Shown here: positions 36,330 to 44,860 of the stretch, one piece after another
How positions within the stretch are numbered: position 1 is the stretch's first letter
Layout: every line of letters begins with the position of its first letter
NCBI RefSeq assembly: GCF_013093415.1
Contig: NZ_JABFBC010000001.1
Coordinates: 1,736,001 to 1,800,000, forward strand
From: Halovulum dunhuangense
GTDB lineage: Bacteria > Pseudomonadota > Alphaproteobacteria > Rhodobacterales > Rhodobacteraceae
Direction of reading: 5' to 3'
Length of the DNA: 64,000 bases
The notes under the pieces: model-generated
The model's database searches: none
Seen by the model: the letters and a program-made list of their open reading frames with translations, nothing else
Told to the model about the DNA's origin: nothing
Position numbers and translations under genes: made by a program

Positions 36330-36929
36330 ATGGACAGGCACGGAATATTCGCAGGCGACAATCCCTTCGACATCGCGCGGCGCTGGCTGGACGAGGCGTG
36401 GGATGCCGAGATCAACGATGCGAACGCGATCGCGCTGTCCACGGTGGATGCGCATGGCATGCCGAATGTGCGCATGGTGCTGGTGAAGGAGATCGAGCAA
36501 GACGCCTTCGTCTTCTACACCAACTACGGATCAGTGAAGGCGGGAGAGCTGGACGGCGCGGGCAAGGCCGCGTTCCTCTTCCACTGGAAGTCGCTGCGCC
36601 GCCAGATCCGCGTGCGCGGCACCGTCACCCGCGAGGATGGGCCGCAGGCGGATGCCTATTACAATTCCCGCGGACTGGGGTCGCGGCTTGGCGCCTGGGC
36701 GTCGCAGCAGAGCAGCGTGATCGCCAACCGCGCCGAGCTGGAGGCGCGGTTGCGCGCGGTGCAGGCCGAACATGGCGAGAACCCGCCGCGGCCGCCTTTC
36801 TGGGGGGGCTTCCGGGTCAAGCCCGTCAGCTTCGAGTTCTGGGCCGATGGCGAGCATCGCCTGCACGACCGGTTCCGCTGGCTGTCGGACGGGCAGGGGG
36901 GCTGGACCATCGACCGGCTGTCGCCGTGA
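36330..36929 (+). CDS. pdxH: Pyridoxamine 5'-phosphate oxidase
   Basis: This 199-residue FMN enzyme makes pyridoxal phosphate. Motifs are [50 protein letters not shown] (PLP/FMN-binding Arg and Lys), [14 protein letters not shown] and the C-terminal [17 protein letters not shown]. The length is slightly shorter than E. coli PdxH at the N-terminus. The start at 36330 is the only ATG that gives a family-like opening. An SDR gene follows after 15 bp. Confidence 0.95.
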   Translation: MDRHGIFAGDNPFDIARRWLDEAWDAEINDANAIALSTVDAHGMPNVRMVLVKEIEQDAFVFYTNYGSVKAGELDGAGKAAFLFHWKSLRRQIRVRGTVTREDGPQADAYYNSRGLGSRLGAWASQQSSVIANRAELEARLRAVQAEHGENPPRPPFWGGFRVKPVSFEFWADGEHRLHDRFRWLSDGQGGWTIDRLSP

Positions 36930-36944
36930 GCGGGGGCCGCACCA

Positions 36945-37682
36945 ATGGCCGATGATCGCAAGACGCTGCTTCTGACCGGGGCAAGCCGGGGCATCGGCCA
37001 CGCGACCGTGCGGCGCTTTTCCGAGGCCGGCTGGCGGGTGCTGACCTGCTCGCGCCACCCCTTCCCGGAAAACTGCCCCTGGGACGCGGGCGAGGAGGAT
37101 CATGTCCAGATCGACCTGTCGGACCCGAAGAACACGATAGCCGCCATCGACGACATCCGCCGCCGGCTGAAGTCCGGCCGGCTGGAGGCGCTGGTGAACA
37201 ATGCCGGCATCTCTCCCAAGGGGCCTGACGGGGCGCGGCTCGACACGCTCAGCACCGATCTGCGGACCTGGGGGCATGTGTTCCACGTCAACTTCTTCGC
37301 CTCGGTGATCCTTGCGCGGGGGCTGGTGGCGGAGCTTGCCGCGGCGCGGGGCGCGATCGTCAACGTGACCTCGATCGCGGGCTACCAGGTGCATCCCTAT
37401 GCCGGGGCGGCCTATGCGACCTCCAAGGCGGCGCTTGCGGCGCTGACCCGCGAGATGGCCCATGATCTGGGCCCGCGCGGCATCCGCGTGAACGCCATCG
37501 CTCCGGGAGAGATCGAGACCGACATCCTGTCGCCGGGGACCGAGAAGCTGGCAGAGCGCATTCCCCTGCGCCGACTGGGCCAGCCGCGCGAGGTGGCCGA
37601 CACGATATTCTTCCTGTGTTCGGACGCCTCGTCGTACATTTCGGGGACGGAAGTGGAAATCAACGGCGGCCAGCACATCTAA
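36945..37682 (+). CDS. Short-chain dehydrogenase/reductase
   Basis: This 245-residue classical SDR has the cofactor loop TGASRGIGHA (residues 11-20) and an Arg after the second strand (CSRHPFP, favouring NADP). NNAGISPKG, the catalytic Ser in NVTSIAGY and YATSK follow, then the C-terminal SGTEVEINGGQHI. The nearest look-alikes are 3-oxoacyl-ACP-reductase-type enzymes of unknown substrate. It probably shares a transcript with pdxH. Confidence 0.88.
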   Translation: MADDRKTLLLTGASRGIGHATVRRFSEAGWRVLTCSRHPFPENCPWDAGEEDHVQIDLSDPKNTIAAIDDIRRRLKSGRLEALVNNAGISPKGPDGARLDTLSTDLRTWGHVFHVNFFASVILARGLVAELAAARGAIVNVTSIAGYQVHPYAGAAYATSKAALAALTREMAHDLGPRGIRVNAIAPGEIETDILSPGTEKLAERIPLRRLGQPREVADTIFFLCSDASSYISGTEVEINGGQHI

Positions 37683-37700
37683 TGATGGAAGTATCGAAAT

Positions 37701-37838
37701 ATGATACAACCTGAGATTGATAGGATCCAACGCCTGTGTCGCGATGGCAAAACATCGGCGGAAAAATGTGAATTTTTGGGCGTCTGGGATGCATACTTCT
37801 ATCGAACCGTGCTAGCGTATCACGGTGTTGTTAACTGA
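37701..37838 (+). CDS. Possible AT-rich 45-residue HTH-like protein
   Basis: An ATG with GGAAG 10 bp upstream opens 45 codons of about 46% G+C, far below the neighbours. The product (start MIQPEIDRIQRLCRDGKTSA) has the spacing of a short helix-turn-helix: a first helix DRIQRLC, then KTSAEKCEFLGV. I recognise no family. It could be a transferred regulator fragment, a decayed gene, or chance. It is the only coding candidate in 37683-38010. The rest of that gap probably holds the long 5' untranslated region expected for the cold-shock gene. Confidence 0.35.
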   Translation: MIQPEIDRIQRLCRDGKTSAEKCEFLGVWDAYFYRTVLAYHGVVN

Positions 37839-38010
37839 CGGCGGTGCAGCTTTGCGCAGTCGGCAGGTTTTGGGGGCGGCTCGCCCGTGTATCTGGACGG
37901 GCCGATGTGGTGCAGGGGTCGTTGCCTTGGCCGGTGTCCGCGGGGACGCGGGTCCGGGCGCGCACTACGCTTTGAGTGATCCAGACCAAGGGCTGACGCA
38001 GGGCTGAAGA

Positions 38011-38523
38011 ATGATAAAAGGTCACGTGAAGTGGTTCGACTCCACTAAGGGCTATGGGTTCGTCGTGGTGGACGACAACCTTGGCGACGTGTTGCTGCAC
38101 GCGAATGTCCTGAGGAATTTCGGTCGCAGCTCGGTTGCCGAGGGTGTCGAGATTACTATGGACGTGCAGGGCACCGAACGCGGCCGGCAGGCCGTGGAAA
38201 TCCACAGGATCGAGGCGCCGGAGCCGGGCGCGGAGCTTGAAGAGCCAGCCGCCGCCGAGACGGATGCCGAGCTTCCGGAACTGCTGCCCGCGCGGGTCAA
38301 GTGGTTCGACAAGGCCAAGGGCTTCGGCTTCGTCAACGCCTTCGGCGATCCCGACGACATCTTCGTCCACATGGAGATCCTGCGCCTGAACGGCCTTGCG
38401 GATCTGCAACCGGGCGAGGCGGTCTGCGTGCGCACCAAGATGGGCCCGCGTGGCAAGACCGCCTACGAGGTCCGGACCTGGGATCACGCCAATCTCGTGA
38501 TGCGGCGGGCGCGCCAGGCGTGA
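38011..38523 (+). CDS. Double cold-shock-domain protein
   Basis: This 170-residue RNA/ssDNA-binding protein has two CSDs. The first is GHVKWFDSTKGYGFV...DVLLHANVL (residues 3-30), and the second is ARVKWFDKAKGFGFVNAFGDPDDIFVHMEIL (about 93-123). An acidic Ala/Glu linker (about 70-90) joins them. Both RNP-like aromatic motifs are intact in domain 2. Domain 1 has GYGFV/DVLLH. Tandem-CSD proteins are typical of alphaproteobacteria. It is translationally coupled to the DUF192 gene. Confidence 0.92.
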   Translation: MIKGHVKWFDSTKGYGFVVVDDNLGDVLLHANVLRNFGRSSVAEGVEITMDVQGTERGRQAVEIHRIEAPEPGAELEEPAAAETDAELPELLPARVKWFDKAKGFGFVNAFGDPDDIFVHMEILRLNGLADLQPGEAVCVRTKMGPRGKTAYEVRTWDHANLVMRRARQA

Positions 38524-38999
38524 GGGCCGTTGCCGCACTGACGGCCGCCCTGATCCTCGGGGCGATGCCGCTTGCCGCGCAGGAGGTCTGCGCGCCCGAT
38601 GTCGTGGACCTGCGCTCGGGCGATGTGACGGCGCGCTTCACGGTCGAGGTGGCGGATACCCCGGAAAGCCGGGCGCTGGGGCTGATGAACCGCCCCGAGA
38701 TGCCGCAATTCGCGGGCATGCTGTTCGTCTACGAGGCGCCGACGCGGGCAAGTTTCTGGATGAAGAACACGCTGATCTCGCTCGACATGCTGTTCGCCGA
38801 CGAGACCGGGACCGTGACGCGCATCCACCGCGACGCCACGCCGCTTTCCACCGATCCGATCCCGGGCGGGGACGACATTCTCTATGTGCTGGAGATCAAC
38901 GGCGGCATGAGCGATCTTCTGGGCCTCGCCGAGGGCACGCAGCTGCGCCATCCCGCGATGGACCCCGCGATCGCCGCCTGGCCCTGCCCGCAGGGCTGA
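38520..38999 (+). CDS. Exported DUF192 protein
   Basis: This 159-residue protein starts at a GTG overlapping the cold-shock stop (GTGA). Residues 1-20 form a signal peptide (VRAVAALTAALILGAMPLAAQ). The DUF192 core carries RALGLMNRPEMPQFAGMLFVY, SFWMKNTLISLDMLF and VLEINGG. The family is structurally known, but its function is unresolved. The coupling cold-shock gene to DUF192 may reflect shared stress expression. Confidence 0.88.
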   Translation: MRAVAALTAALILGAMPLAAQEVCAPDVVDLRSGDVTARFTVEVADTPESRALGLMNRPEMPQFAGMLFVYEAPTRASFWMKNTLISLDMLFADETGTVTRIHRDATPLSTDPIPGGDDILYVLEINGGMSDLLGLAEGTQLRHPAMDPAIAAWPCPQG

Positions 39000-39068
39000 C
39001 GGCGCGCGGCATTTCCGTTTCAGGATTTCGCTTTCCAGTCCGGGCCGGGTCGGCTATGTCCCGCCCAT

Positions 39069-39145
39069 CGGGGCGTGGCGCAGCCTGGTAGCGCGACGGT
39101 TTTGGGTACCGTAGGTCGTAGGTTCGAATCCTATCGCCCCGACCA
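39069..39145 (+). tRNA. tRNA-Pro (anticodon TGG)
   Basis: The cloverleaf starts CGGGGCGTGGCGCAG. The anticodon stem ACGGT/ACCGT holds the loop TTTGGGT (anticodon TGG). The T-arm GGTTCGAATCC and acceptor CGGGGCG/CGCCCCG are intact, and ACCA is encoded at the 3' end. The last 15 bases overlap the DoxX gene on the other strand. Confidence 0.97.
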
Positions 39146-39496
39146 CCATCTGCCGGGGGCAGGGCGGCTGGCCAGGACCATCAGCCCGCCGGCTATGGCC
39201 CAGTTCTTCACGAAGATCGTCATCTGCCACGGGTCCTCGGGGATCAGGTGGAAAAAGCTCGTGATCCCGCAATAGGCGGCCCCCAGCAGCGCCCAGGGCT
39301 TCGGGTCGCGCGCGATCACCAGCATCGCAGCAAGGCCCGCGTTCAGCGCGGCGGCGGGCCAGACCAGCAGGCCGGGCAGGCCCCATCCTGCCAGAAGCAG
39401 GCGCACCGGGTCGGGGTCGGACAGCTTCTGCGCGGCGCCGCCCAGGAACAGGGCCGCGATCAGGATGCGGCCGACGAGGTCGATAGCCCGGTCCAT
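39131..39496 (-). CDS. DoxX-family membrane protein
   Basis: This 121-residue protein has four predicted helices. The DoxX-like opening AIDLVGRILIAALFLGGAAQKL and the WPAAALNAGLAAMLVIA segment fit the family, whose members are often linked to quinone or sulfur redox and stress. The stop codon (39131-39133) lies inside the tRNA-Pro T-arm on the opposite strand, so its last codons are encoded by the complement of the tRNA 3' end. It follows gntR on the minus strand, 16 bp downstream. Confidence 0.82.
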   Translation of the reverse strand: MDRAIDLVGRILIAALFLGGAAQKLSDPDPVRLLLAGWGLPGLLVWPAAALNAGLAAMLVIARDPKPWALLGAAYCGITSFFHLIPEDPWQMTIFVKNWAIAGGLMVLASRPAPGRWWSGR

Positions 39497-39512
39497 GGGT
39501 CCGGTCCTTTCG

Positions 39513-40223
39513 TCAGTTCAGCGCCACCTGGTAGTGCTGGAAGCTAGTCTCGAACCAGCTCTGCCGCAACTCCACCGCCGTCCCGCGCAGGTCGCGCGCC
39601 ACCCTGTGCGCGCGCAGAAGCGGCGCGCCGGGCGCGATGCCCAGCTGCGCCGCCTGATCCGGGGCCGCCGCGACGGCCGAAAGCGAATCCTCGGCCCGCG
39701 CCACGGTCACGCCCGCCGCCGACTGGTAGTAGCCGTACAGCGCGTTTGGCAGCGCCGTGTCGGGGCCCAGGCCCGGAAAGCGCTGCGGGTCGAGGTAGAT
39801 ATGTTCGATGATGGCAGGCCGGCCGCCCACGGCGCGCAGGCGCTGGATGCGCCAGACCTGCCGCCGGCCGGTGTCGAGGGTGCGGGCCACATCGGCGGGG
39901 GCCTGGATCCTCTCGATCGCGTGGCGCAGGGTGGTGGGCACCACCGGCGCGCCGGCTGCGTCCTGCATGCGGAAGAAGTGGAAGAGCGAACGCGCCTCGG
40001 TCTGTTCGGGCACGAATGTGCCGCGGCCCTGGCGGCGTTCCAGCAGGTTGTCGGCCGCCATCGCGTCCAGCGCCTTGCGCACGGTGCCCTGGCTTACGCC
40101 CATCTGGGCCGCCAGCGCGAATTCCGAGGGCAGCGCTTCGCCGGCCTTCCACTCGCCATCGGCGATGCGGGCGGTCAGGGCTTCGCGCACCTGGAGGTAG
40201 AGGGGTCTGGCGACGGCTTCCAT
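39513..40223 (-). CDS. GntR/HutC-family transcriptional regulator
   Basis: This 236-residue repressor-type protein has an N-terminal winged helix (residues 1-75) with LYLQVREALTARIADGEWKAGEALPSE, MGVSQGTVRKALDAMAADNLLERRQGRGTFV. A UTRA ligand domain follows (about 90-236), as in HutC-type regulators that sense small acids or sugar acids. The ATG at 40223 was chosen because the family opening follows it. It is divergent from the UxaA-family operon, with a perfect palindrome between them, so it most likely represses that operon and itself. Confidence 0.93.
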   Translation of the reverse strand: MEAVARPLYLQVREALTARIADGEWKAGEALPSEFALAAQMGVSQGTVRKALDAMAADNLLERRQGRGTFVPEQTEARSLFHFFRMQDAAGAPVVPTTLRHAIERIQAPADVARTLDTGRRQVWRIQRLRAVGGRPAIIEHIYLDPQRFPGLGPDTALPNALYGYYQSAAGVTVARAEDSLSAVAAAPDQAAQLGIAPGAPLLRAHRVARDLRGTAVELRQSWFETSFQHYQVALN

Positions 40224-40267
40224 GGGATGAGAAATAGCAGCCTTGTCCCGGCAAGGGAAGTGTGTTG

Positions 40268-40287
40268 TAAGATGTCTTATATAAGAC
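40268..40287. promoter_or_regulatory. GntR operator palindrome
   Basis: The perfect 14-bp palindrome GTCTTATATAAGAC (40274-40287) overlaps a second dyad TAAGA-TG-TCTTA (40268-40279). It is AT-rich, 44 bp upstream of gntR and 28 bp upstream of the small-subunit gene, where it would block both promoters. Confidence 0.85.
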
Positions 40288-40315
40288 TGAAGGCCCGAGT
40301 CGTAAGGAGGACCCA

Positions 40316-40603
40316 ATGGCACATCCGCACCTGCTGGTGCATGACAAGAAGGACAATGTTGGCGTGGTGGTGGTCGAGGGACTGACCGCCGGAACCGACA
40401 TGCTTTGCGTCGTGACCGAGGACAACAGCGATTTCCGTCTGACCGCCAAGGCGGATATCCCGATCGGCCACAAGGTGGCGCTGGTCGAGCTGAAGGAAGG
40501 CGACACGATCATCAAGTACGGCGAGGATATCGGCCGCATGATCGGTTCCGCCGAGAAGGGTGGCCATGTGCACACCCACAACCTGAAAACCAAGCGCTGG
40601 TAA
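40316..40603 (+). CDS. UxaA-family lyase small subunit (SAF domain; SuyA-like)
   Basis: This 95-residue protein equals the N-terminal SAF domain of altronate/galactarate dehydratases and the alpha subunit of (R)-sulfolactate sulfo-lyase. It shows [17 protein letters not shown], the conserved [19 protein letters not shown] and the terminal [12 protein letters not shown] with metal-type histidines. A strong AAGGAGG (40303-40309) precedes the ATG. It is paired with the large subunit 10 bp downstream. Whether the substrate is a sugar acid or sulfolactate is discussed under the operon finding. Confidence 0.88.
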   Translation: MAHPHLLVHDKKDNVGVVVVEGLTAGTDMLCVVTEDNSDFRLTAKADIPIGHKVALVELKEGDTIIKYGEDIGRMIGSAEKGGHVHTHNLKTKRW

Positions 40604-40613
40604 GGGGGCATTC

Positions 40614-41795
40614 ATGGCTTACGATGCAAGCAATCTGACCGTCAGCGCCTGGCGGCGCGAGAACGGCCGTGTCGGCGTGCGCAACCACGTCGTCATCCTG
40701 CCGGTGGACGACATCTCGAACGCCGCCTGCGAGGCGGTGGCCAACAACGTGAAGGGCACGCTCGCGATCCCGCACGCCTACGGCCGGCTTCAGTTCGGCG
40801 AGGATCTGGAACTCCATTTCCGCACCATGATCGGCACCGGCGCCAACCCCAACGTGGCCGCCGTGGTCGTCATCGGGATCGAGCCGGAATGGACCAAGGT
40901 CATCGCCGACGGCATTCGCGCGACCGGCAAGCCTGTGGCCGAGTTCTCGATCGAGCAGAAGGGCGATTTCGAGACGATCCGCGCGGCAAGCTGGGCGGCC
41001 AAGGAATTCGTCCACTGGGCGACCGAGCTTCAGAAGGAAGAGTGCCCGATCGCCGATCTGTGGGTCTCGACCAAGTGCGGCGAGAGCGACACCACCACCG
41101 GCCTGTCGTCCTGCCCGACCGTGGGCAACATGTATGACAAGCTGATCCCGAACGGGCTTTACGGCGTGTTCGGCGAGACATCCGAGATCACCGGCGCCGA
41201 GCATATCTGCGAGAAGCGCGCGGCCAACCCGGAGGCGGCGGCGAAGTTCCGCAAGACCTGGCAGGCCTATCAGGACGACGTGATCGAGGCGCACAAGACC
41301 AACGACCTGTCCGACAGCCAGCCCACCAAGGGCAACATCCTGGGCGGTCTGTCGACCATCGAGGAAAAGGCGCTGGGCAACCTCGAGAAGATCGGCCGCG
41401 AGTGCACCTATATCGACGTGCTCGAGCCGGCAGAGGCGCCGGCCAAAGGTGCGGGCCTGTACTTCATGGACACCTCGTCTGCGGCGGCGGAATGCGTCAC
41501 GCTGATGGCGGCGGCGGGCTATGTCATCCACACCTTCCCCACCGGGCAGGGCAACGTGGTCGGCAACCCGATCGTTCCCGTCATCAAGATCTCGGGCAAC
41601 CCGCGCACCCTGCGCACCATGTCCGAGCATATCGACGTGGACGTGACCGGCGTGCTGACCCGCGAGATGACCATCGACCAGGCCGGCGACGCGCTGATCG
41701 ACATGATCCGCCGCACCGCCAACGGCCGCCATACCGCGGCCGAGGCGCTGGGCCATCGCGAGTTCTCGATGACCAAGCTTTACCGCTCGGCCTGA
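40614..41795 (+). CDS. UxaA-family lyase large subunit (SuyB-like)
   Basis: This is a 393-residue catalytic subunit. The opening [20 protein letters not shown], the HAYGRLQF strand, [20 protein letters not shown] with likely metal/cluster Cys residues, [34 protein letters not shown] and [13 protein letters not shown] are the family landmarks. From memory the sequence is closest to SuyB of (R)-sulfolactate sulfo-lyases, which release sulfite and pyruvate. Two-subunit altronate-type dehydratases are very similar, so the reaction is left open. Confidence 0.85.
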   Translation: MAYDASNLTVSAWRRENGRVGVRNHVVILPVDDISNAACEAVANNVKGTLAIPHAYGRLQFGEDLELHFRTMIGTGANPNVAAVVVIGIEPEWTKVIADGIRATGKPVAEFSIEQKGDFETIRAASWAAKEFVHWATELQKEECPIADLWVSTKCGESDTTTGLSSCPTVGNMYDKLIPNGLYGVFGETSEITGAEHICEKRAANPEAAAKFRKTWQAYQDDVIEAHKTNDLSDSQPTKGNILGGLSTIEEKALGNLEKIGRECTYIDVLEPAEAPAKGAGLYFMDTSSAAAECVTLMAAAGYVIHTFPTGQGNVVGNPIVPVIKISGNPRTLRTMSEHIDVDVTGVLTREMTIDQAGDALIDMIRRTANGRHTAAEALGHREFSMTKLYRSA

Positions 41796-41866
41796 TCCGT
41801 GCAGTCTGGCGACCGGCGGATCCAACCGCCGGCGCCATATACAAATACCAAAAGGGAGGACGCCCA

Positions 41867-42823
41867 ATGAAAATCCGGAACGCATTGACCGCCGCAACGG
41901 TCCTGACGCTTGCCACCTTCGGGGCCGCGCAGGCGCAGGACTGGCCCTCGGGCAACGTGGATTACATCATCCCGTTCGGCCCGGGCGGCGAAAGCGACAT
42001 CACCGCGCGGCTGCAACAGCCCTATTTCGCCGAGAAGTTCGGCCAGCAGCTTGTGGTGTCCTACCAGCCGGGCGGCGGCGGTGCCGTCGGCTGGTCGCAG
42101 CTGAACGGCATGGCGGCCGACGGTTCGGTCATCATGGGGGTGAACCTGCCCCATATCGCGCTTCAGCCGCAGCAGGGCGATGTCGGCTACCAGACCGATG
42201 ACATCGCGGTGGTGCACATGTTCCACTACACGCCCGACGCGATCCTCGTGTCCGCCGACAGCGAGTTCCAGACCCTCGAGGATCTGATCGCCCATGCGAA
42301 GGAGAACCCGCGCCGCGTGATCTTCTCGGGGTCGGGCAAGGGCACCGCCAACCATCTGGCGCAGGTTGCGCTCGACAAGCTGGCCGGGATCGAGACGACC
42401 TATGTGCCCTTCCAGGGCACCGGCGCCTCGGTGACGGCGCTTCTGGGCAACCAGGTCACGGCGCAGTGGGGCTACACAACCGTGGCAGCCCAGCAGGGCG
42501 AGGCGGTTCGCATGCTGGCCGTCGCCATGGAAGAGCGGCACGCGGCTTTCCCGGATGTGCCCACCTTCCGTGAACTCGGGTACGACCTGGTGGGCGGCGC
42601 CTATCGCGGCGTTGCCGTGCCGAAGGACGCCTCCGAAGAGGTCAAGCAGGCCGTGGCCGACGCCATCGCCGCGATCAATGCCGATCCGGACTTCCAGAAG
42701 CAGATGAGCGATGGCGGCTTCGCCCTGTCGAACATCGCCTATGGCCCGGACATGGACGCCTTCATGGCCGACCGCGTTGCCGCCTATACCGAAGCGGCCA
42801 AGTCCGCCGGCGTGATCGAGTGA
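41867..42823 (+). CDS. TTT-family substrate-binding protein (TctC/Bug)
   Basis: This 318-residue periplasmic receptor has a signal peptide at residues 1-23 (...FGAAQAQ). The Bug-type core VDYIIPFGPGGESDITARLQQPYFAEKFGQ, QPGGGGAVGW, the backbone carboxylate loop GSGKGTANHLAQ and YVPFQGTGASVTALLGNQV are clear. Such proteins bind di- or tricarboxylates and related acids. It has a GGGAGGA 8 bp before the ATG and is the receptor for the following fused permease. Confidence 0.92.
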   Translation: MKIRNALTAATVLTLATFGAAQAQDWPSGNVDYIIPFGPGGESDITARLQQPYFAEKFGQQLVVSYQPGGGGAVGWSQLNGMAADGSVIMGVNLPHIALQPQQGDVGYQTDDIAVVHMFHYTPDAILVSADSEFQTLEDLIAHAKENPRRVIFSGSGKGTANHLAQVALDKLAGIETTYVPFQGTGASVTALLGNQVTAQWGYTTVAAQQGEAVRMLAVAMEERHAAFPDVPTFRELGYDLVGGAYRGVAVPKDASEEVKQAVADAIAAINADPDFQKQMSDGGFALSNIAYGPDMDAFMADRVAAYTEAAKSAGVIE

Positions 42824-42878
42824 CCCACAGGGTCCGGGCGCCCATCGGTGCCCGGACCGACCTGACAGGCGGCCCACG

Positions 42879-44843
42879 ATGCTGGAACATCTGATCGCGG
42901 CGCTGACGCCGCTCAACCTCGCCTTGGCGCTTGGCGGTGTCGCGGCCGGTACGATCATCGGATCGATTCCGGGCCTTACGGCGACGATGGCGGTGGCGGT
43001 GCTGGTGCCCGTCACCTTTGCCATGACCCCCGACAGCGCGCTGATCCTTCTGGGGGCGATCTATACCGGGGCGATCTATGGCGGGGCCTATTCGGCGATC
43101 CTGCTGCGCACGCCGGGAACCCCCTCGGCCATCGCCACCACCTTCGACGGCTACCCGATGGCCAAACGCGGCGACGGCGATCTGGCGATCACGCTTGCCT
43201 GTCTTGCCAGCGTCGGCGGCGGTCTGGTGGGCGCGCTGGCGCTGCTGTTCCTGGCGCCACCGCTGGCGGACGCGGCGCTGGCCTTCGGCCCGGTCGAATA
43301 TTTCTGGCTGGCCATGCTGGGCCTGAGCCTGATCTCGGCGCTGTCCGAGGGCGATTTCATCAAGGGCCTGCTTGGCGCCACGCTGGGGCTGATGCTGGCC
43401 ATGATCGGCCTGTCGGAAACCAGCGGCGAGGTGCGCTACACCTTCGGGTCGCAGACGCTTCTGGGCGGGATCGAGGTCGTCTCGGCGCTGATCGGGCTTT
43501 ACTGCATCCCGGTGCTGATCGACCTGGCCGCACGACCCGACCGCCACCTCGAGGAGGTGGGCACGCCCCGCGGCTTCCGCCTGGCCGAGGCGACGGCGGT
43601 GCTGATGCGCGAGAAATGGAACCTGATGCGTTCCTCCTCGATCGGTACCATCGTCGGCGCGCTGCCCGGCGCCGGCGGCTCCATCGCCGGGCTGATCGCG
43701 TACTCCGAAGCCAAGCGCACCGCCCGCAAGGGAGAGACGGCCTATGGCGAGGGCGCGCCGGGCGGGATCGTCGCGACCGAATCCTCGAACAACGCAACCG
43801 TCGGCGGCGGCTTCATCCCGACGCTCGTGCTGGGCATTCCCGGCACGCCGCCCGACGCGGTGATCCTGGGCGCGCTGCTGGTGCAGGGGGTCCGCACCGG
43901 CCCGGCGCTCTTCAACGATGGCGGCGCCACGGTCTATACCTTCATCTTCGGGCTGCTGATCGCCACCGTCCTGATGCTGCCCGTGGGGCTGCTGATCGGG
44001 CGCTTCGCGTTCCGCGCCATCGTCAAGGCGCCCACGGCGGCGCTGGTCGCCTCGGTCGCCTTCATGACGATCATCGGGTCCTACGCGATCCGCAACAACA
44101 TCTCGGACGTCTACATGATGGTGCTGCTGGGCGCGCTGGGCTGGGTGCTGTCGAAGCGGGGCTTCGCCGTCTCGCCCATCGTGCTGGGGCTGATCCTGGG
44201 CCAGATCGCCGAACGCGGCTTCGTGCAGAGCTGGACCATCGGCACCGCCTTGGAGGATCTGCCGGGGCAGTTCTTCGGGCGCCCCATCTCGATGGTCATC
44301 ATCGCGATGATGCTGCTGACCTTCCTCTATCCGTTCATGCCGCTCCTGAAGGCGCGGCTCAGGGGCGAGCGGGCGCCGCTGGGGCCCCGCGCGCCGTGGG
44401 CCGCCGTGCGCAACGATACCATCTCCTTCGGGCTGTTCGCGGCGCTGGCCATCGGCGCGCTGGTCCTGGCCGAGGCGCTGAACCCCGAGGCGGCGGTCTT
44501 TCCCCAGACCATCGCCTGGGCGATGCTGGTCTTTGCCGTGATCGGGCTTGCGCGCCTGTTCCTGACCCGCCGGGTGATCGCCTCGCAGGTCACGGGTTCT
44601 GTCCCGCGCATGATCCTCGTGCCGGTGGTGATGATGGTGGCGGTGGTCGCGGTTCCCGTTCTGGGTTTCGGCGCGGCGGGGCTGGTGCTGAGCCTTGCGC
44701 TCGTGGTCGTGGCAGGGCATGGCTCACCGGGGGTCGGGGTGGTGGCCGTTCGGCTGGCCGCCGTGGCGGCGGTCGCCGTGCTGGTGACGCTCGGCTTCCG
44801 CGAGATCCTGTCCGTGCCGCTGCCGCGCGGAATGCTGTTCTGA
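42879..44843 (+). CDS. TTT transporter permease, TctA fused to TctB
   Basis: This 654-residue membrane protein begins with about 500 residues matching TctA (GTIIGSIPGLTATMAVAVLVPVTFAM, IYGGAYSAILLRTPGTPSAIATTFDGYPMAKRG and ATESSNNATVGGGFIPTLVLGIPGT). Residues about 505-654 are a four-helix TctB-like domain (AVRNDTISFGLFAALAIGALVL...SLPR-type end VPLPRGMLF). TctA and TctB are usually separate proteins, and no separate tctB is present. It imports the operon's acidic substrate together with the preceding receptor. Confidence 0.9.
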   Translation: MLEHLIAALTPLNLALALGGVAAGTIIGSIPGLTATMAVAVLVPVTFAMTPDSALILLGAIYTGAIYGGAYSAILLRTPGTPSAIATTFDGYPMAKRGDGDLAITLACLASVGGGLVGALALLFLAPPLADAALAFGPVEYFWLAMLGLSLISALSEGDFIKGLLGATLGLMLAMIGLSETSGEVRYTFGSQTLLGGIEVVSALIGLYCIPVLIDLAARPDRHLEEVGTPRGFRLAEATAVLMREKWNLMRSSSIGTIVGALPGAGGSIAGLIAYSEAKRTARKGETAYGEGAPGGIVATESSNNATVGGGFIPTLVLGIPGTPPDAVILGALLVQGVRTGPALFNDGGATVYTFIFGLLIATVLMLPVGLLIGRFAFRAIVKAPTAALVASVAFMTIIGSYAIRNNISDVYMMVLLGALGWVLSKRGFAVSPIVLGLILGQIAERGFVQSWTIGTALEDLPGQFFGRPISMVIIAMMLLTFLYPFMPLLKARLRGERAPLGPRAPWAAVRNDTISFGLFAALAIGALVLAEALNPEAAVFPQTIAWAMLVFAVIGLARLFLTRRVIASQVTGSVPRMILVPVVMMVAVVAVPVLGFGAAGLVLSLALVVVAGHGSPGVGVVAVRLAAVAAVAVLVTLGFREILSVPLPRGMLF

Positions 44844-44860
44844 TACAACCGGAGTGATCC

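Noticed and set aside
37825-38007. 60-codon ORF directly before the cold-shock gene
   Set aside because: It has no ribosome site, begins inside the short AT-rich ORF and lies where a long cold-shock 5' UTR is expected.
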